A stretch of DNA of 64,000 bases from Setophaga petechia (lineage: Eukaryota; Chordata; Aves; Passeriformes; Parulidae). Within the stretch, counting starts at the first letter, position 1, and each line of letters starts with the position of its first letter. Of the stretch, positions 10,811 through 24,500 are shown piece after piece. The stretch covers positions 6,809,001-6,873,000 of the forward strand of contig JANCRA010000032.1 of assembly GCA_024362935.1 (NCBI GenBank). The letters are read 5' to 3'. The notes below the pieces were generated by a model, which saw only the letters and a program-made list of their open reading frames with translations, was not told the DNA's origin and did no database searches. Made by a program: the position numbers and the translations under genes.

Positions 10811-12071
10811 GACATGATTTTTTGAATAACCATGTCTGTGGAAAACTTTAAAACATTTTTTTTTCTAGTTTCATACCGCTTTCATAACACATTTCTTTGC
10901 TCAAAGGTGACACAAAATAGTATGTTTGAGGCCAATGAGATCTTTTGATGAATGCTTTATTTTGTATTCTTTGTGTCCATAAACTCGAGGCTGCAGCATC
11001 TCAGATTCAAGAAAAAATGCAGAAGGTGTATTTTGACATGACTGGCTTAAAAATGTCATATGTCTCCAAACTAATAATTGCATTAGATACAATTTTTCAT
11101 GTTCATTTTGAAAAATATTGCTGTAATATCCTATGACCGTGCTTCTTTTCCAACATACCACCATGGAACACATGATAAAATTTCATCCTGTTACTTGTTT
11201 ATTGGCATCACTTGAGTATATGGGAATGTTTCTCAGTGTGCTACTAGGACTGAATAGTTTGTCAATAATATATCCACTCTTTAGTTCAGTGTTGTTACAT
11301 TCTGATATTGGGGTAGCTTCAAGCTTCACAACCCAGGTCTTTCTGTAGTGAGCTGTGTGTTAGTGCAGACACACCTTTCACAGGTTTGTGCAAGTCTGCA
11401 CATGTGTTATTAAGAATTTTCCACAGGAAACTTGGTAAGTTGTCAGTGGCTCAGATGGTGTCATCCACTAATAGATGGCCTCCTGTCAAATATCTATTTT
11501 ATCTTTTTTAAAGCCTAAATATAGAGCCAGATTCCTAGCCTGTCTCAAATGTGATGCTGGTTCCAGTGTGAAGATGCTGGCTGCAGGTAATCCCTTTCTG
11601 AGCAAGGAATTCCAGAGCATGTGGTGCTGGAAAGGTCAAACTCATTTGCAGGGAGTTGTGTTTAACTGTGCGGTGCAGAAGTGAGCTTCATTACTTGTAA
11701 TTAATCCTCACGGTTCCTGTATGTCAGTTTACAGACACAGCCATGAAGGTAGTCCATGGAAGATAATTAATATTTGTTATTCCTGACTTTGAAAAGACTC
11801 TGGATAGCACTGTTTATAAGTCCTTCCTACTGGGAGAGCCTATGACGAAATTCCCTGATTAAATCATCAGTGCAGTTGTCTGCCTTAAACTGTTGTTTTA
11901 CAGTAATTACTACCCTTTCACAACAGAAGGGCATGGGGTGACATGGTGGAAGACATACACTGGCAGATTTTCACAGTTTCAGAGAAAATGTCCTTTGGGG
12001 AAAGGTTAATGCACTTATCGGGCAGGTTAATGCTCTGGCATTCCCTGAGGGCTGTTCATTGATATGGGTAT

Positions 12072-12084
12072 GGGGGGGGGGGGG
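12072..12084. repeat. G13 homopolymer
   Basis: Uninterrupted run of 13 G on the plus strand, a likely length-variable and sequencing-error-prone site. Confidence 0.95.
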
Positions 12085-15000
12085 TGGTTCTTTATAGTAT
12101 TTTTATTTTAGAACTACTAGGCTGCTCAAAGAGAGTGAATGAAATCTAAAAATACATGTTTTATTAAAAGAAGAATTTTTTTTAGAAAATATAGGTCAAA
12201 TTCTCCATAGTTGTCAGTGGGAAGTTAGAACTAGTTGTAGCAGAAAGTAGAAAATATTCTCAATTCTGTGAATTTCACCTTGGGTTCAGATGAGATTTTG
12301 GCTCCCTATTTGCATAGCACCCTCTGCATACAATCTTACCATTCTTTTTCTGTATTGTATTGTAGACTGAGCTGAAAGATTAAAGAAGAGTGATTTTCAT
12401 GCTTTGTAGGTCCATTATCAAACAGAAGACATAATCTTATTTCGTGTTTTGATGTTGATATGAAGCATTTTTCAATTTTATGTAAACTCTGCAGCTTAAA
12501 AAGACGAAGACTGATTTTTGTGCAATTTTATGGTCTGCAAACTGAGAGATTATTTAGTACCTCATACAAAATTTTACTCTCTACAGTCCAGATCTTTAAT
12601 TTCTTCCTTTTTGCCATTTCTGTAGGCGAAACAAATATACAAAAGGCTTCTTCACATGCTAGAGTTTTTAGAAAATATTTCTGGATTAATGTAAGTACTC
12701 AGTGGTTTTTGGCCACTTCTTAAAATGTAGAGTTTTCTGGTTTGAATGACAACTTTCTCTCATTAGAGTGATTCTAAATTATTGTGGAAAGAAGGAAAAG
12801 CAGTTAGTAAGTTTTGGGAAAACACTTCTGTTAGTGAAAGGGCTTCTTGAATATGAAATAACCTATTTGATATAATGCTGGTATTTTATTGATGTATGAA
12901 CTAGGGTCAAACTTCTTGGCTATGAATTAGAAAACTTAACTGCCTGGATTTTAGTGCCATCTTTCTGGCAAGCGTTCAATGATCCAGTGAAAAAATTTAA
13001 TCTTTTTTCTGCTTCACTGGTTTGGCCATCATAAGCAATGCTATTATGGACTCTAAAGTAGCAGCTTTTTGTCTTTTGTGACCTAGTACTCACATTGTCA
13101 GAAGCGCTGCATTTGCCACCTTCATGGTACTAATTAGTATGTTTATAATGAGCCTCCAATACTGTAATCCTCATCAGTCTACACACCTGACAGCAGCTTG
13201 CATATCTCAATGGCAGACAAAGTCAGGGAGCTAAATTCTCTGCCATATGGAAGTTGGCTATGAAAATGCACTTCTCTCTAATTCTATCCCAAATGTACTG
13301 GTGTTTTGAAATGTGCCCTTTCTTTATGGATAATAGGTTACAAACATTGGAGAGTTTTTATGCAGAGATTTTAAGAAGAAAGGAATAATAGTTTAGAGCA
13401 AGAAAAGAAATAAATAGATAGGATAATACTCCTAAAAGCTAGTGAATGGAAGGATTTGGTTTTCAAGGTTTGCTGTAAAGTTTGTTCTCAGAGTCATATG
13501 ACAGCCATAAATGGCACAGGGTGCAGAGCTGTAATTTCTGCAGGGAAGTCATGTTTATCAGGAGTGGCTTGTTTGCCAAAGTGTCAAAAAAAGCTGACAA
13601 ACTAAAACATCGTGTTGTCACACAAGGGACATGGTTGGGAAAAGTGCGAGGTGGAAAGTGATGGAAAAGCAAAGGAGAGAAGAAAAAAGCTTTACCTGCA
13701 GTATACTGGGATACTTCCAGTCCTCGTTACAGGATGGGTTGTCTTGCAGTAAATACAGCATCACCCAAACAAGGTGGAGCAGGTGTGGGCTGAGCATTTG
13801 GGATCAAACAACAGTTGAACTTCTGTGGTCCCTCAGAGTGTTGACACATGCCACTGGCTCTCCCAAGTGCTGTGGTGGTGTGGTGCTAAGTCCTCTGTGC
13901 CAGCAGGATTTATTTGGATCCACAGAGATGACTGGTCTAGTCTTACTCACCACCAGCCTCCCTTCTCCTGCTGCCTCTCAGAAATTTGCTTCCACTAAGT
14001 TTGGAGCAGTGATGTAAAATATAAATTTCCCATCCAATTTATTTCTGTCAATGGATTTAGAGGCATAGCACCTGAAGCTTTTTGCCTCTGGCTTAAACAT
14101 TTTTATGCTTGTCGTGCTAGACTGCTTCTAGGCAGGGGGTCCTGATCTCCTTACCCCATGTATTGCTCTCAGTGCTTTTTCTCCCTCTCCTTTCCCTTTC
14201 CTGTTGCTGTTGGGGTTTGCCCAGCTGCATGAGGGAGCATAACCAAAGGAAAATTAATTATACTTCATCCTGGGTTAATTTTCATATAGGTTAGTTCCCT
14301 AACCCAGCTCCAAATATTCATGCTGACAGGAGCAAATAGGAGAGGAAAGAGCAGCTGCAGGTGTTGAAGAAGGCCAGAGCATCCTCTGCAGCAGCAACAC
14401 TGCTTTATACTGGGGCTTTGTGCTCCTCTGTCACAGCATGTTAGACAGAACTGCCTCGGGAAGGGGGTTTGTCACTAGGATGTTGCACCGAGGACTGGGA
14501 CAGCCAAGACACAGAGGTTGCAACCACTCACAGAAGGCTGGCACTGTCCCAGCCCAGCTCACCAAGGATTGCCATGATCACCTTCCTTCCCAATTTTCAC
14601 TGATTTCTGTTTTTTTGAGTCAGGGAAAGTATAGATAAATTCTTGCTCTCAAGGCTTTGTAAAAGGAGCTGCACTTGGGAAAAACTTCTCTTAATAAGAT
14701 CCTGTCATTTTTCAGAATTTTCCAAATCCATAGTAAAAAGAAAATCTGTGATTTCCCCCAATAATAACTTCTATATGTACTTAATACTACGTTATTATTC
14801 ATGGTTTTATGTTCTTATACTGTGTGAATTACACTTTACTGTGTGTCACCTTTTATAAGAAAAACGACTTTTTCCTTACTTTTTTTGTTAAATAATGCAC
14901 TGTAGTTCTTGAGTTTTATAATTCCCTGGAGACTTTTTGAATATTTAAAAGCTGAGTTTGCTGTCAGCCTTCATACCTCTGCCTTTTTATTTGAAGAAAC

Positions 15001-15659
15001 TATTGGCATCTTTATGTCTAAGCTCAGGTAGAGGAATACATTCATACAAATTTCATACAAAGCCTATGTTAGTGTACATTGGATGTGTAACAGTAATAAG
15101 ATTTCTATAGGTAAATAATACATTTACCAGTTGCAAAGCACAGACTTTGGGGGAGTTTCTTAAGGAATAGCTATAATATTGAGTTCTTGGGATTAGCTTG
15201 CTATTTTTATTCCTGTCAAAAGTGCAGGGTGTTTTGTCTCAGCACCAGGGATGCAATGTGCACAGTTTCTGTGCCTGGTGTATGTGCTGGACCCAACGCC
15301 CTGATGCGTGGGGTTTGTCCCAGAGCACTCTTCAGTTTTGACTGGTTGCCAGCCCCTGGTAAATGATCACCCTGGGGCAATGGAGGACAGCAGAGGGCTC
15401 TCTGAGGTCCCACTGAACAGGGCATGGGTTTATGCAGTGGCTGGTGGGGCAGGGAGCTCGGATAAGCTTGTGCAGCAGCTTGGTGGGTAGGGCTGGAGTG
15501 GAAGGAGGACCCCCAGGAGAAGGGAACTCCTCCTGTTGCTTCTAATGGGTGGAGCCTCTTTGCAAGTCCACCTGCAATCTGTGTGTGGGGTATCTCCTCA
15601 TGGGTTTGTGTACATACATACCCTAAAGCCAGACTGGTTTCACAGAACTCTCTGTTATT

Positions 15660-15835
15660 ATTTCCTGAGCAGCAGTTCGTTAATGCAGAGTGCATGCATG
15701 GGAACGCAGAGGGCTCTTGACCTGCCTGGTGCCTGGCAGCGAAGTTAAGCGAGCATGAAATCATTAACACAAGGCTGCATTTGTTTGGAATTGCAGTATA
15801 ACACACCCCTCTTGCAGTGACCATAATGTTAATAG
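15660..15835. promoter_or_regulatory. Candidate conserved noncoding element
   Basis: Retains separated CpGs (TTCGTTAATGC, GGAACGCAG, GCAGCGAAG, TAAGCGAGC) next to TTAATG and CATTAAC cores, with no repeat similarity. It partly underlies the minus-strand 202-codon frame, which I do not regard as coding. Inferred from texture only. Confidence 0.28.
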
Positions 15836-17169
15836 ATGTAAAGAGGTTGTGAGTGCTCAGTGGAGTGGCATTTTTGGGTACATGCTATGCCTGGTGCAGG
15901 CAGGACTGGTCCCTCAAACCAGGGCAGTTGGTATCAGAAGATTTTCTTGAAGAATCTCCTTTCTAATCACATCCACCCTGGCAGTTTTCACTAGGTCTGG
16001 CAGCTCTTCACTGCTTTTATTCACAGATAAAATTGAAACTGACTTTTTGCTGAGAATCCACTTTTTTATGCAATTAAAAATAATGTCATTAAAATAAAAA
16101 AGTCTTCATCATGTTTTCTGTTGGTGCTTGCTCTGGGAGAAGCCTTGTTTAAAGCAAATTCTACAGAGGGTTTTGCAAAGGTCTGAAGAATGAAAAGTAC
16201 TTAGTGAATGTTTTCCTCATATAAAAACAAATTCTGTTGGCTAGGTATAACTCTGTGACTTGGCGTGAAAACTCTGAATTTATTTGGCTCTGTTGGTCTT
16301 GGCTGCGACGTGCATCTTCTGCTAATCTTGGAGAGTTAATGAATTAAGTGCAGTTACTTATTAAAGCAGCTGCACGGTGCTGACTTTGCAGGGATCCCTG
16401 CAGCCCTGGTGCTGGCCTCAGGGGGCTGTGGGGCAGGGGGAGCTGGTGCTGGGTTTGCAGGAGCCAGTGTGGGACAAGGGGAAACTGTACCAAGGCCAGT
16501 GAGGACCATTCCCAGCATCCACCTCTTTTGCACCACTGCCTCCTTTTTCATCATTATTCTGGTTTTCATCCTGTTCTGCTCCTTGCACCCCTGTAAAAGG
16601 GGGTTGTGTATGCCCAAAAGTGTGCATGCTTTTTTCCTAAAGATTCATCTCTCTACCAATCCTGCCTCCCCCATATGCTTAGGTGGTCATGATTACAACA
16701 GAAGTGTTGCTATCAAAAAGATAATAAGCACTTAATCTACTTGCAAGTCTTGTATTACAACTGATGAGGTTTTGCAGGAGCAGCAGCTAAGGGCTGCAAG
16801 ACATCCCCCTGCATGCTTTGTTTATCTTTGTTGTCCCTCTTCAAGGATTTACTATATGGTGCTTGCTTGCTCTTAGGAAAGGGATCTTTCAGCAGGATGG
16901 TTTAGTCAGCATTGTCTCTTTGGTGAAGCCTCAAAGAACTTTCTATGTCTGTGGAAAGTGATTTGGTTTATTTTAAATTGTAATGTTGGTTGTTTTCATG
17001 TCGAGCAGATACGTATCTCCTGTATTGGTGCAGCCCCCCCCTCCCCCCCATTTTTTTTGATAACAGCAAAGAAAACAAGCAATTCTTTTACCTAGTAAAA
17101 GGTTTTGATATGTTAAATACAGCGTTTTAGTCAGAATCTAGGTTTGCCATTAGATATTTCTATGTCTTT

Positions 17170-18030
17170 TCCCCCTAGGTTAGAGCACACTTTGTGACTG
17201 GAAACCTCTTTCCTCTGTAACAACCTAAATGTTGTTAACAAGTCACCTCTGAGCTCTCTTGGGCAAATAAGAAAGGCTTTTGGTATTGTTTCATTTCCTC
17301 AATCTCAGATAAATTTTGTATCATTTTCCTGAATCCAAGCTATCTCTAATCTGTCGGTGTTCTCCCCTGATGGATGGGCAGCTGGTGGGGCAGGGTGCTG
17401 TGCTTGCCTAAGGACTCCCCTGCTGCCACAGACCCTGATCCTTTATTCCTTAATCCTTGCCAGTACACCTGAGATTTTTCATAGGGATGCAGGGATTTAC
17501 TGTAGTTCAGAAGAACCCTCCTTGTCAGGCAAGATGATTTAAATAATTGGAACATCCACAGTTGTGTTTATCCACCCCCCCCCGCAATCCCTCAACCCGA
17601 ATTTTGACTCTTCTCCAGCTGTTACTGAAAATTGACTGGTATTTTCTTTCAGATCATTCATGAAGACACGAAGCAGTTTTGTAACCAGATCCCTGTAGGC
17701 CCCATTAAAAAAGCTACTCTCAGATGATGAAGCCCATTTATGATTAGAGGGGTTTCATTCATGTGGATGAACTCATTGTCAGCTTCTTTTTAATCGATTT
17801 GGCATCAGCTGCATTGATTTTGTGTAAGTGCTTTTAAAAACAGTCAGGGTTGCTAGTTATGCATGTGTCTGGGTGCTGCACAGAAGTCTGTCCTGGGACT
17901 GGAGATTGCTTCTGCCCATTGTTCTGTCAGAAAATAGCAGCAAGTTTGCTTGACCACACCTGTTTCCTGTAAAACCATGTTGATTAGCGTTAATTAATTA
18001 TGATATCATCTTTTCATTAAGTGTATAACT
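17170..18030 (-). mobile_element. Ancient L3/CR1-like LINE relic, reverse-transcriptase region
   Basis: Read on the minus strand, the segment follows the order of the RT and C-terminal part of old L3/CR1-like LINEs. At about 18,010-17,940 there is a segment like the conserved 'ACATGGTTTTAC...' stretch. At about 17,703-17,650 there is a GGGATCTG...TTCATGAATGATCTG-type segment that corresponds to the QGS...F-ND-L part of the RT palm region. At about 17,350-17,200 there is a downstream segment like the end-of-ORF portion. All frames carry stops and indels; it cannot be active. The colinearity of three separate matches is the main support. Precise borders and subfamily are uncertain. Confidence 0.6.
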
Positions 18031-21000
18031 TGGACTGCTGTTTTTAGAAAGTAATGTTTCATTTGTTTTACAAAACACTTAGGATCCTGAGTCCAGCCTG
18101 CAGTTTATTACATAAAGGAAATACAGTTTATTGTTTCTCACAGGCTTTCATCCATAAATTCAAGGGTGTGTGGAATGATGAGCTGTGATTTACCAGCCAG
18201 GCCATTCCTGAGGGTCTGCCTTTTCTTTATTTCTTGATTCATGTCCTCCAAAAAAAAAAAAAGTCATGATACATTATGGGTTTTAAAAGGGTGTTTGTGT
18301 GTGTTCGTTCCCCTTACTTCTCTCTTCTGTCATCTCTCTACTTGAGAGCTTGACAGACTGTTTTAGCATTACTGATTGCAGTAACACACCAACCAAAATT
18401 CATCCATGACACAGAACTATAGTGCTGATTTCAAAAGCTTTAACAAAAGGCTTCCCATCTGGATCATTTAAAGCTCTCGTATGGTTTGTTTCAGAGTGTG
18501 AAAATTGAAACACTCCGTTCTGAGAACCCAGAAGTAAAATTGGGTTTGATGTATAGTGAACTCAACAGTTGTTTTCCAACACACTTGTTTTTTCTCTTCT
18601 TCCTTGTTTTGTTTAGTGTTATCATTCAAAAACAATTGAAGATGCCATTCTATTCCCTACAATTTTTATTTTTGTTACCTTGTTTATGCTGCATTGAACC
18701 TTGAATGAGACCAAAATTTATATGGTGATGATAACTCTGGATTTGATATTGCTCCAAACTATTTTATTTTATTGATTGAGACATTTATTATTTCTAGTTC
18801 TTTGCTAGTTTTATGATCACCAAAGATATTTTCTGTTTAAAAGGCTAACAAAGTGCATTGGTGTGGCACTTTCCATCCACGGATCCTAGCACAACTGAAA
18901 ATTAGGCACAGATAGGATAGATATGGGACTCAGCAGTAGAGGGAAGTGCTTCATTACCCTTGCTTTTACCTTACTTATACGAGTCTGTGACCTAGCACAG
19001 AGGAGCTGGAGAGAACAGACCTCTGTGTCATTAGACAACTTGCATCACACTCATGTCAGATAATTCTTTATCTATTTTTTACCATAGAAAATACTTAAAC
19101 AGTTGAATTTTCTGTGCTTTATTCACTCCAGTGACATGTATTTCAACCTGAAGGAGTAACTCCCTGAGCTAAAATAAATCAGGGATGTTGCTCTAGGCTG
19201 AAATGATGTTTTGGTCATTGAGTGATATACTTTGTGACTTAGGTCAACAGTACAACACAACAAAAAGAACGGCTTTATATTTGAAGTATTGCAAGCTTGT
19301 GTTCCCAGCATCTGAATAACAGAGGATTTGACAAAGAAAGATTTGGACACATTGAAATGGCAAACACCCTTCTCTCCCTAAGTTTACAGGGTCTGTTTTG
19401 GAAATGGACTGTACAGTATGAGTACACTGTAATTGTCAGTCAATGATGTTTAGTGGAGAAGTCTCAGATGGCTCAAATTCAGGTGACAGCAAAGAACCTG
19501 AATATTGAAGCAATTAAATACTTGTACATTTTTGTTAAACTTACAGTAGCAAAACATTCCACCAGTCTGGGACATGAACTCTGTGGTTTAGTTTTCAGTG
19601 AGAAGAGAAATGGGAAGGACACTTGGCAGTGCTAAACTACCTTAATGCTTATTTTTTCGGGATTCTATGTGCTTGTAATGAGTGAGTTTCCTTTAAAGCT
19701 CTGCTTAAGGCAGGGAGTTGGGGAGGATGTATTTGGGCAGCATGGCATGTCCCAGAACTGATGAAGATAAGCAACAGCAAGGCACCAGCATTTTCCTACA
19801 GCCAGTGCTGCTGCCCCTCAGTCTCTGTGCAAATTTGTGCTGTGTCTCTCTTTTCTTAATGCAACCCTGAAACAGAAAGGAGAGACCTGTGATGTGGCAA
19901 ATGTAGCCCTGGTATGAGTGGGAGCAGCACTCATTTCAGCAGTACAGAAGTATTTCTGCCAGCTCCACATCTTTCCCTGCTGAGCTTTACGGTTTTGTTT
20001 TGCTGTGCACGTGGCTTCATGCCCTGTTGAAAAGCCTTTCTCCCTGCAGAAGCATCCTCCCTGCTGAAGCTTGCTGGAAGCATTTTGTGGTACCTTAGGG
20101 AAACCCTTGGTTTTCAGTATGGTGGTAATGCACAGATAGCACAGGAAAGCAGGAAAGAGCTTATCTGAGTGTGCAGTGCTCGTTAGTTTACTTGTTCAGT
20201 TTCTTCTTTGCTACTACAAAACAGGTATGGTGCCACTAGTTCCTAAATTTTTTACTCTCCTTCTAAAAGGAGAACATAAGGTTGATTTGTGTCAATGTAC
20301 AATCCTCCTAAACATATCTCCTTTATAAAAGGTTAAGAGCACAGAAAAAATATGATTCCTTAAACAGTGCATCTAATCTGTTAAGTGAAAATTTCAAGGT
20401 ATTTTGTCTTGGACACCTAGGGAAGTGTACCCAAAGAAGAGATGACTTGTAATGTCATTTACATTGCTGTCTGTCTTAGAGGACACCCTGAAGAGAAGAT
20501 CATTTTTTGTGTTGAGGATAGTTGCTCCCACATAGTAACATAGTGAGTTCAGGGTTTTTCATGTTTTCTGCAAATACAGCAATGTTGTTAATACCATTCT
20601 TGATGAAGGAAGAAGCTGATATTACTCATTTATGTACAGATGACTCTCCTTTCTTCGCCTCCTCTTTACCAGAAGTATATGAAATAGCACCTGGGTGTTT
20701 ATTAAATACAAACTGGTCTTAAAAGGTGGGGTATTTCAAACTGATACCTTTTCATCTATGGATATCAATGAATGGATAGCACTGTGGCTTTTTCCCCAGC
20801 AGCTGGCAGAGAAAAGAAATTGAAGGGAAGAAAGGTCAGCGATTAGAGAGGAATGCCTTGACCTCTATTCCAGACTTAAGTGAAAAAATATGAGAAATAC
20901 CCCCTAAATGGCCAAAACCACCTGTGGATAAGTGGTGGCTGTGGTAGTTAAGCTGTCATTCATGAAAACTGAAGAAAGGCAGAGAGGATGGCTGTTTACT

Positions 21001-21367
21001 TTAAACATCTTAGGGAAGAGAGGATTTCCATGACAACACAGAGTTAAATGCTAGCACTGTATAATAACAACAAAAAAAAGTGTCTTTCAGGATGTCTTGC
21101 TGAGTCTCCTGATGGAGTTCCTCTGTCACCTAAACAGTTTTAGTTTAGGATGTTGAACAGGGCATGTATAAAAGGAGTTAGCAGAAAATCTTTGAACCTG
21201 TGGAAATGTGCTTCAGCATCAGTACCTTGCCTTTATGGTTAACTGCTAGTACAGAAAGATCAAGAATTTTTGCCAATGATTTACTGTCTGATGTGGGCAT
21301 TTCTGTTCAAAGATTTAGCCCTCTGCAGAATGCATTAAATACTTCCTTTACAGAGTTGTTGTGCAAG
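18031..21367. other. Noncoding stretch, no gene seen
   Basis: Frames of at most 75 codons, no domain. A poly-A run lies near 18249-18262. No repeat family recognised. Confidence 0.6.
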
Positions 21368-21570
21368 GGGTGATCAGGCACTGGGACAGGGAACAGGTTG
21401 CCCAGGGAAGTGGTGAAATCACTGTCCCTGGAAGTGTTCAGAAAGCATGTGGATGGCAGTAGCTGCACTAGGGACATGCTGTACTGCTGGACCTGGCAGT
21501 GTTAGATTAATGGCTGGACTTTATGGATCTTAGAGGTCTTTTCAACCCTTAATGATGAATGATTCTCTGA
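21368..21570 (+). mobile_element. CR1 LINE, 3' fragment
   Basis: About 200 bp of the end of the CR1 ORF2 and its short 3' UTR. The recognisable blocks are GGCACTGGGACAGG, AACAGGTTGCCCAGGGAAGT, CACTGTCCCTGGAAGTGTTC, a TGCTGGACCTGG-type stretch and the terminal GATTCTCTGA, a decayed ATTCTRTG octamer. Strongly 5'-truncated and diverged, typical of bird CR1 copies. No intact coding content. Confidence 0.93.
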
Positions 21571-24500
21571 TTTGCATCCCACACAAATTATAAACACTCT
21601 GTGAAATGACCACTGTTTTAAAAAGTAAGAAATTCCCAGATGTTTTTGTATAGTGGTTTTGAAAACATCACAGCCATGTTTTTGGGAGGAGAAATAATGC
21701 TGAGATAGGCAAGGGAGTTAAAATCCACACAATGCAAAGTAGACAGGTACATGCTGTCCCTCCTGTTTCATTCCAGCCATCAGCTGTATGAGAACAGTTC
21801 TTTTATAGAAAGAGTGACAACAACCTGACCTATGACATATAGTTTCATTTTCCTATGACAAATTTAATTAACAAGATGGAAAGTTTGGTGCATTTACAAA
21901 TTTTGGAATTCTGATAAGAATAAGGCAATGTATGGCTATTACTGATCAAAGCAAAAGTGTTTTCCTTCCCCAGAAGGAAGGAGTTAGGGGAAAGGTCTGT
22001 ATTATACCTTGATGAACATCTTTCATTCTCATATCAATTGTGGGAGAGGTAGTGAGACCTGGAGATTTTGGACTAATATGTGTGTGATCAAATTCCATCC
22101 ATGTGCAGGGTGCCTTCCTCCTTCCCAGCTGTCCCAGGCTCTGTCTGTAGAGCCCTTTACCCTGCAGATGCTCTCCTGATCCAACCACGGCTTCACCTTC
22201 CCATCCATGAAGATGGAGACTGTTAATCTGGGTCAAATACACCAGAGAGCTGCTCCTTTGTAGCACATTTAACCACCACCACCATACCATTACAGTGGTT
22301 GGACAACTGGATAGAAAAGATGCCAGTTGCCAGTTTTTCTGTCTGCCGGTTGTTTTAGTCCCTTTTTTCTCAGGAAAAGATTTCCTGGAGAGTGAAGGGT
22401 GATTTTACTTTTGCAGGTGGTTGTAGAGCTGTACAGCCACTTAACTCCTTTTTGCCTGTCAGATGGAGGCGGCATCTGACCCTGTCCTCTGCTCTCTTCT
22501 TGTCTTTTTTTCCTCTCCTCTTTCCTATTTGCTACTTTATTTCAATAGTCCAGAGTAATTTGCCAAGACCAGCAACGTGACTGGAATACAAGGACAAATT
22601 AGAAGCAGTGTTTTCAACTTTCTGCTCGTGAAGTTTGCCAGGTCTTGCTGAGAGAGATAGGACCGTATTAACTCTCTTTAATGACATTTGGTAAATACTA
22701 ATTTGCAAGAGAGGAAGATGCCCAAGAAAAAGCAAGTATTCCTCTTTCTGTGGATTTTTTTTCCCTTTGTGTTTTAGGACTTAAAGGACTTTCAAAAACA
22801 ACTTAAGGTCAACTACAACTCTTTATTTGTTCCCAAAAAGAATTGCAATATCCTTAAACACCACTTGAAGTAACTGTGGTCAGGGGATACATAGATATAT
22901 GGCTATATGATTTCTCCATTAAAAACAGAGCCATTAAAAAGAAGATATTTAGCATTTTTTAACTTGTGCTTTTAATAGAACCTAATTATTTAATGTGAGA
23001 TTTATTTGTTAATGTACTAAAAGCTTTGTGTGTGTGTTTGTGTGCTTGTTTAGTAGTGAAAAAAAAATAGAGAGCTTGATATAAAATTCCAAACTGTGAT
23101 TAATAGCACATTTATTCATTCTTTAGTTTTCTGACAAAGGGCAACCAATTGTGAAAAAAATTGTTTAAATCAAGACAAAGAAAATCTTTCTTGCTCCAAA
23201 AGAAAGAAAAAACCCCATGCATCTTGTTCCAGTGTTTTCTCTTCCTCTGTGTCACATTTCATCTTCAAGCTCTGAAATAAAAGCAAATGAGATAAAAGCC
23301 TGGATTAGAAAACCAAAGAGGAAGAGTGAACCCATTGCCTTTTTACTCAGTTGAAGATAATTATACCACTAACCCGAGACGGGAGAGGCTCAATTCCCTT
23401 TACTGCCTGGGGGAACTTGAACCCATTTCCAGGAACAGTTCCTATAAACGTGGAGGGGAGCGGCTGATCCCAGAATACCCTTTTTGCTTTGCCAATGGTG
23501 TTCCCACTTCACACAGGTTACTTAAATATTCATTAAATGAGGGAAAAAGCAAGCTCTCTGCAGCAGAGGGGGATGTAGAGAGGTGCTCAGGGAGCCTGTG
23601 GTCCTTGGCTCACCAGCTGCTGCCAAACAGCCACCACTATTGCATGGGGGCTGCAGCATCACCCAGACCCCAGGGCTGTCCCACTCTGGGGACTAAAGGT
23701 AATGCATTTCCCTTTGCCCATAGGCTGCTCTATTCCATCCAGGCTCAGCAGATGGAGGAGGCTGAGGTCTGCTCCCTGCCCAGGCTGGTGCTGCCAGGCC
23801 ATAGGGCCTTCAGCAGGGGAATGGAAGGTCCTGACTAAGTCCTGCTCAAAGACACAAAATTGGCCATTGCTGCTGAGAAACCCAACTCTTGTACAGACAG
23901 TGCATCTCCCTCTCTGGCCTTTTCCCACAGCATTTCTGGAATATGCATCTTTGCTGCCTTTGTTTTTATTAAATGTATCTGAACATCAAAGCATTCTGGA
24001 AACAGTGCTGTGAAAACTTGGGTGAGTTTTTTGTAATGTTATGTACAGCGCCTTGAAGCTTCATTTCTCAGTAAATTGCTGCATGTCCCAACCCTAATTG
24101 ACTGGTCAGTATTGCAGCAGTGGTCAAGGGCTTTAAAACACTCAGGGTAGGAAATATCTCTCCCAGCTTTATCAGCACATTACATCATCCAAGTCTAACC
24201 TTATCTTTGCACTGTTCCTAATAAGTTCTCTTCTTTACCCATAAATACACAACCCTTTTCATCTATACAGACCATTTTAATTGGGGGGAAAAATACAGTG
24301 AAAGATAGCATGTTGTTACTTTGTAAGTCCTTAATGGGAGTGAGACCTGCAAATTATTACTGCTGGCTTCTCTCTCTGGACAGGTGGTCACTTCTGGCCC
24401 CAGGGACTGCAATTCTATATGGGTACCTTGTCTACACCATATCATTATCCTCATCTCTGTCCATTTGCTTCCTGCTTTCCTTGACATATTTTAATCTTGC

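Larger units (their letters stand above)
10811..17169. other. Long noncoding stretch with homopolymer runs
   Basis: No supported gene in about 6.3 kb. The longest frames (minus 15216-15824, 202 codons; plus 13631-14017, 128 codons) lack domains and lie in GC-richer patches where chance frames are expected. A G13 run is at 12072-12084, and a C8-T-C7-A-T8 tract is at about 17034-17058. Positions about 12192-12225 (AGGTCAAATTCTCC...) faintly resemble the 3' part of old L3/CR1-type LINEs but are too degraded to call. Confidence 0.5.

Noticed and set aside
15216..15824. 202-codon minus-strand open frame, the longest in the window
   Set aside because: No domain or compositional sign of a real protein; Cys-, Pro- and Ser-rich in scattered patches, and overlapping plus-strand frames are open too. 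Lies in a GC-richer patch where chance frames are expected.
23326..23838. 170-codon plus-strand frame
   Set aside because: No recognisable family, and opposite-strand and shifted frames overlap it. No promoter or splice context visible.
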